A stretch of DNA of 26,353 bases from DATJUF01 sp035524095 (GTDB lineage Bacteria > Desulfobacterota > Binatia > Binatales > Binataceae). How positions within the stretch are numbered: the first letter of the stretch is position 1; each line of letters begins with the position of its first letter. The translations under genes were made by a program, and so were the position numbers. The notes below the pieces were generated by a model. The model had not been told where the DNA came from. It worked only from the letters and a program-made list of their open reading frames with translations, and made no database searches. Positions 24,856 to 26,353 of the stretch are shown piece after piece. The DNA lies in the NCBI GenBank assembly GCA_035524095.1, contig DATKPK010000125.1:1-26353 (forward strand), given 5' to 3'.

Positions 24856-26049
24856 TCATCGTTCCAGCACCAACGGCAAATGCTTGAAGCCGAAGATGAC
24901 TGGACTGGCGATCTGCCGCAGCGCCGGCGACGGCCCCCGTCTGATTCCGGCAAAGCGGTCGAGCAGTGCATTCAGCGTGATCTTTGCCTCTGCGCGCGCT
25001 AACGGCGCGCCGAGGCAGTAATGGATCCCCATGCCGAATCCAACGTGATTCCGCAGATCGCGGTCCAGTCGAAACTCGTCCGGATCATTAAACGCCTTGG
25101 GATCGCGATTCGCCGCGCCATAATAGATCCGCACGATGTCGCCAGCTGGAATCCTCACGCCCGATACTTCAACATCCCGCGTCGCATAACGGGATAGCCG
25201 CTGCACGGGGCTTTCATAACGCAGGCTCTCATCGATCACCTGCTCCACTAGGCTCCGATCGCCACGCAGTTGCTCCCACAATACCGGCCGCTCTGCCAGC
25301 GCATTGAGCATATTCCCGATCAGATTGGTGGTGGTCTCATTTCCTGCGATCAGCAACAGGATACAGAAGCCCAAAATTTCCGCTTCGTCTAATTTCTCCC
25401 CTTCGACCTCCGCTTCGACCAACGCAGTGATCAAGTCCTCCGCGCCATGCGCCCGCCGCGCCGCCGCCGTCTTGCCGAAATAGGAGATCATAGCCGAGAC
25501 GTTCTGCAGGTTCGCGGCCTGGTCGGTCGGGACGGTGGAGAGAAAGGCGTCGCTCCAGCGTTTGAAGGTCTCGTAGTCCTCGCCGGGAATACCTAGCAGG
25601 CGCGCAATCACCTTCACCGGCAGCGGAACCGCATAGGCCGGTACTATATCGTTTTCGCCCGCGTGCAGATGGTCGATCAGTTCATTGGCGACGGCTGTGA
25701 TCCACGGCGTCAAAGCCTCGATCCGCCGCACGGTGAAGGCCTTGTTGACCAGCCGCCGAAACCGCGTATGACGCGGCGGATCGTCTTCGATCAAGACCAG
25801 TCCCGGAAAGATCTGCGCCCACTTGGCGGGCCGCGCCGACGAGAACGTTTCATGATCGCGTAGCGCGCCGTAGACGTCATTGAACTTGAGAAACGCCCAT
25901 GCCTTGATCGGCTCTTCGAGGCCGGGCCGGCTTCCGGCGGGCACGAAGATATAGTTGAATGGCGACTGCTCGCGCAATTGCCTGTACGCTGAGTAGGGAT
26001 CCGCAATCACCTCCCGCATGGTTAGCTGATCTGCCGTTACTTGTGTCAC
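24856..26049 (-). CDS. Cytochrome P450
   Basis: This 397-residue soluble bacterial P450 has the oxygen-activation motif AGNETT (235-240), the ExxR pair E274-R277 (ESLR), and the heme-cysteine loop FGMGIHYCLG with C345 (338-347). PPRHTRFRRLVNKAF near 91-105 is the usual C-helix heme-propionate region. Such proteins hydroxylate small hydrophobic substrates with electrons from a ferredoxin system; no ferredoxin or reductase gene is adjacent. The start is a GTG at 26049, with AAGGAG eight bases upstream (26058-26063 region). Substrate is unknown. It is transcribed toward the activator gene but separated from it by 624 bases. Confidence 0.95.
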   Translation of the reverse strand: MTQVTADQLTMREVIADPYSAYRQLREQSPFNYIFVPAGSRPGLEEPIKAWAFLKFNDVYGALRDHETFSSARPAKWAQIFPGLVLIEDDPPRHTRFRRLVNKAFTVRRIEALTPWITAVANELIDHLHAGENDIVPAYAVPLPVKVIARLLGIPGEDYETFKRWSDAFLSTVPTDQAANLQNVSAMISYFGKTAAARRAHGAEDLITALVEAEVEGEKLDEAEILGFCILLLIAGNETTTNLIGNMLNALAERPVLWEQLRGDRSLVEQVIDESLRYESPVQRLSRYATRDVEVSGVRIPAGDIVRIYYGAANRDPKAFNDPDEFRLDRDLRNHVGFGMGIHYCLGAPLARAEAKITLNALLDRFAGIRRGPSPALRQIASPVIFGFKHLPLVLER

Positions 26050-26104
26050 AAATGGTTCTCCTTCTCGGTAGTCCCCTCCGCTGAGTTCTCATTCTTGAGC
26101 TCGA

Positions 26105-26121
26105 ATTATGTACGGGCGTAC
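26105..26121 (-). promoter_or_regulatory. P450 promoter -10 with overlapping palindromic operator
   Basis: Minus-strand CATAAT (26105-26110) is a good -10 box about 55 bases before the P450 start. It touches the palindrome GTACG-GG-CGTAC (26110-26121), which fills the -10/-35 spacer, where a TetR-like repressor would block polymerase. No good -35 is seen. Confidence 0.45.
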
Positions 26122-26176
26122 CGACGCCGCGAGGCTCGCTGCGTCCTACTTTTCAGGTAGTGTCCTAATTTGAAAT

Positions 26177-26195
26177 TGTTGCGAAAAATGCAACA
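26177..26195. promoter_or_regulatory. Second candidate enhancer dyad
   Basis: TGTTGCgaaaaatGCAACA has the same arms as the dyad upstream of flp2, with a 7-base instead of a 6-base spacer. Its centre lies about 87 bases before the GG of a plus-strand -24/-12 match at 26271-26287. A small palindrome GCATC-GA-GATGC (26196-26207) follows directly. Confidence 0.5.
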
Positions 26196-26270
26196 GCATC
26201 GAGATGCAATCGGATGGTTCAAAGGCGGTTTGGTCCTCCGATGAAAGAGAAAAGAGCCTGCACGCTCGCG

Positions 26271-26287
26271 ATGGAACCATGTATGCA
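26271..26287 (+). promoter_or_regulatory. Candidate sigma-54 promoter reading out of the window
   Basis: ATGGAACCATGTATGCA has TGGAAC (one change from TGGCAC) as -24 box and ATGCA as -12 box, with GG (26273-26274) and GC (26285-26286) at the exact 10-base spacing. The layout ATGGnAC-N5-ATGC equals that of the flp2 promoter. The remaining 66 bases hold no start codon with a ribosome site, so the target gene lies beyond the window. Confidence 0.45.
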
Positions 26288-26353
26288 GGTGCTTTGCATA
26301 CCACGAGTATTTGGACCGAAAAAAGTGCCACTATCGGTAATTTTAACCTGTCC

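Noticed and set aside
24600..25021. Plus-strand open frames between and into the P450 gene
   Set aside because: No ribosome sites, atypical composition, and one lies antisense to the P450 C-terminus.
26146..26331. 61-codon minus-strand frame at the right edge
   Set aside because: No ribosome site or family features; it covers the dyad and the outward promoter.

Overview
The window looks like a chromosomal piece of a GC-rich, free-living Gram-negative bacterium. It has an outer-membrane secretin, sigma-54-type regulation, and a heme/siroheme operon in the order known from deltaproteobacteria-like lineages (siroheme dehydrogenase, ccsA, hemA, hemC, cobA-hemD, hemB). A luciferase-like monooxygenase and a class-I-type cytochrome P450 fit a soil Desulfobacterota, Myxococcota or Binatota relative. 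This placement is inference; no 16S rRNA or other decisive marker is present.

Left third (109-7743, minus strand): a tight operon for the C5 route to tetrapyrroles. It runs from a Met8-like precorrin-2 dehydrogenase through a CcsA/HemX membrane protein, glutamyl-tRNA reductase, porphobilinogen deaminase, a fused uroporphyrinogen-III methyltransferase/synthase and a flavin-dependent monooxygenase to porphobilinogen synthase. Together the products make uroporphyrinogen III and siroheme precursors. The first 100 bases hold the tail of an unidentified plus-strand gene.

Middle (7904-18455, plus strand): a DUF192 protein, then a Tad/Flp (type IVc) pilus locus: two Flp pilins, a TadE-like pseudopilin, CpaB/RcpC, the secretin CpaC/RcpA, CpaE/TadZ, the ATPase CpaF/TadA, and the inner-membrane proteins TadB and TadC. 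No prepilin peptidase (CpaA/TadV), TadD, TadG or RcpB is seen, so these must lie elsewhere.

Right third: an AT-richer single-pass membrane protein; a large secreted protein with a Cys-rich head, a Pro-Thr stalk and an NHL-type beta-propeller; a sigma-54 enhancer-binding regulator whose receiver domain lacks the phosphorylatable Asp; and a cytochrome P450 behind a palindromic operator-like promoter.

The most interesting signal is regulatory. A dyad TGTTGC-N6-GCAACA lies about 96 bp upstream of a good -24/-12 (sigma-54) promoter in front of the second pilin gene, flp2, which is closed by a strong intrinsic terminator. The same pair (TGTTGC-N7-GCAACA, then ATGGAAC-N5-ATGC about 87 bp later) recurs at the right edge of the window, pointing out of it. 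A third ATGGCAC -24/-12 match lies upstream of the sigma-54 activator gene itself. I infer a small regulon in which the orphan, apparently phosphorylation-independent activator controls the major pilin, an unseen gene beyond 26353, and perhaps itself.
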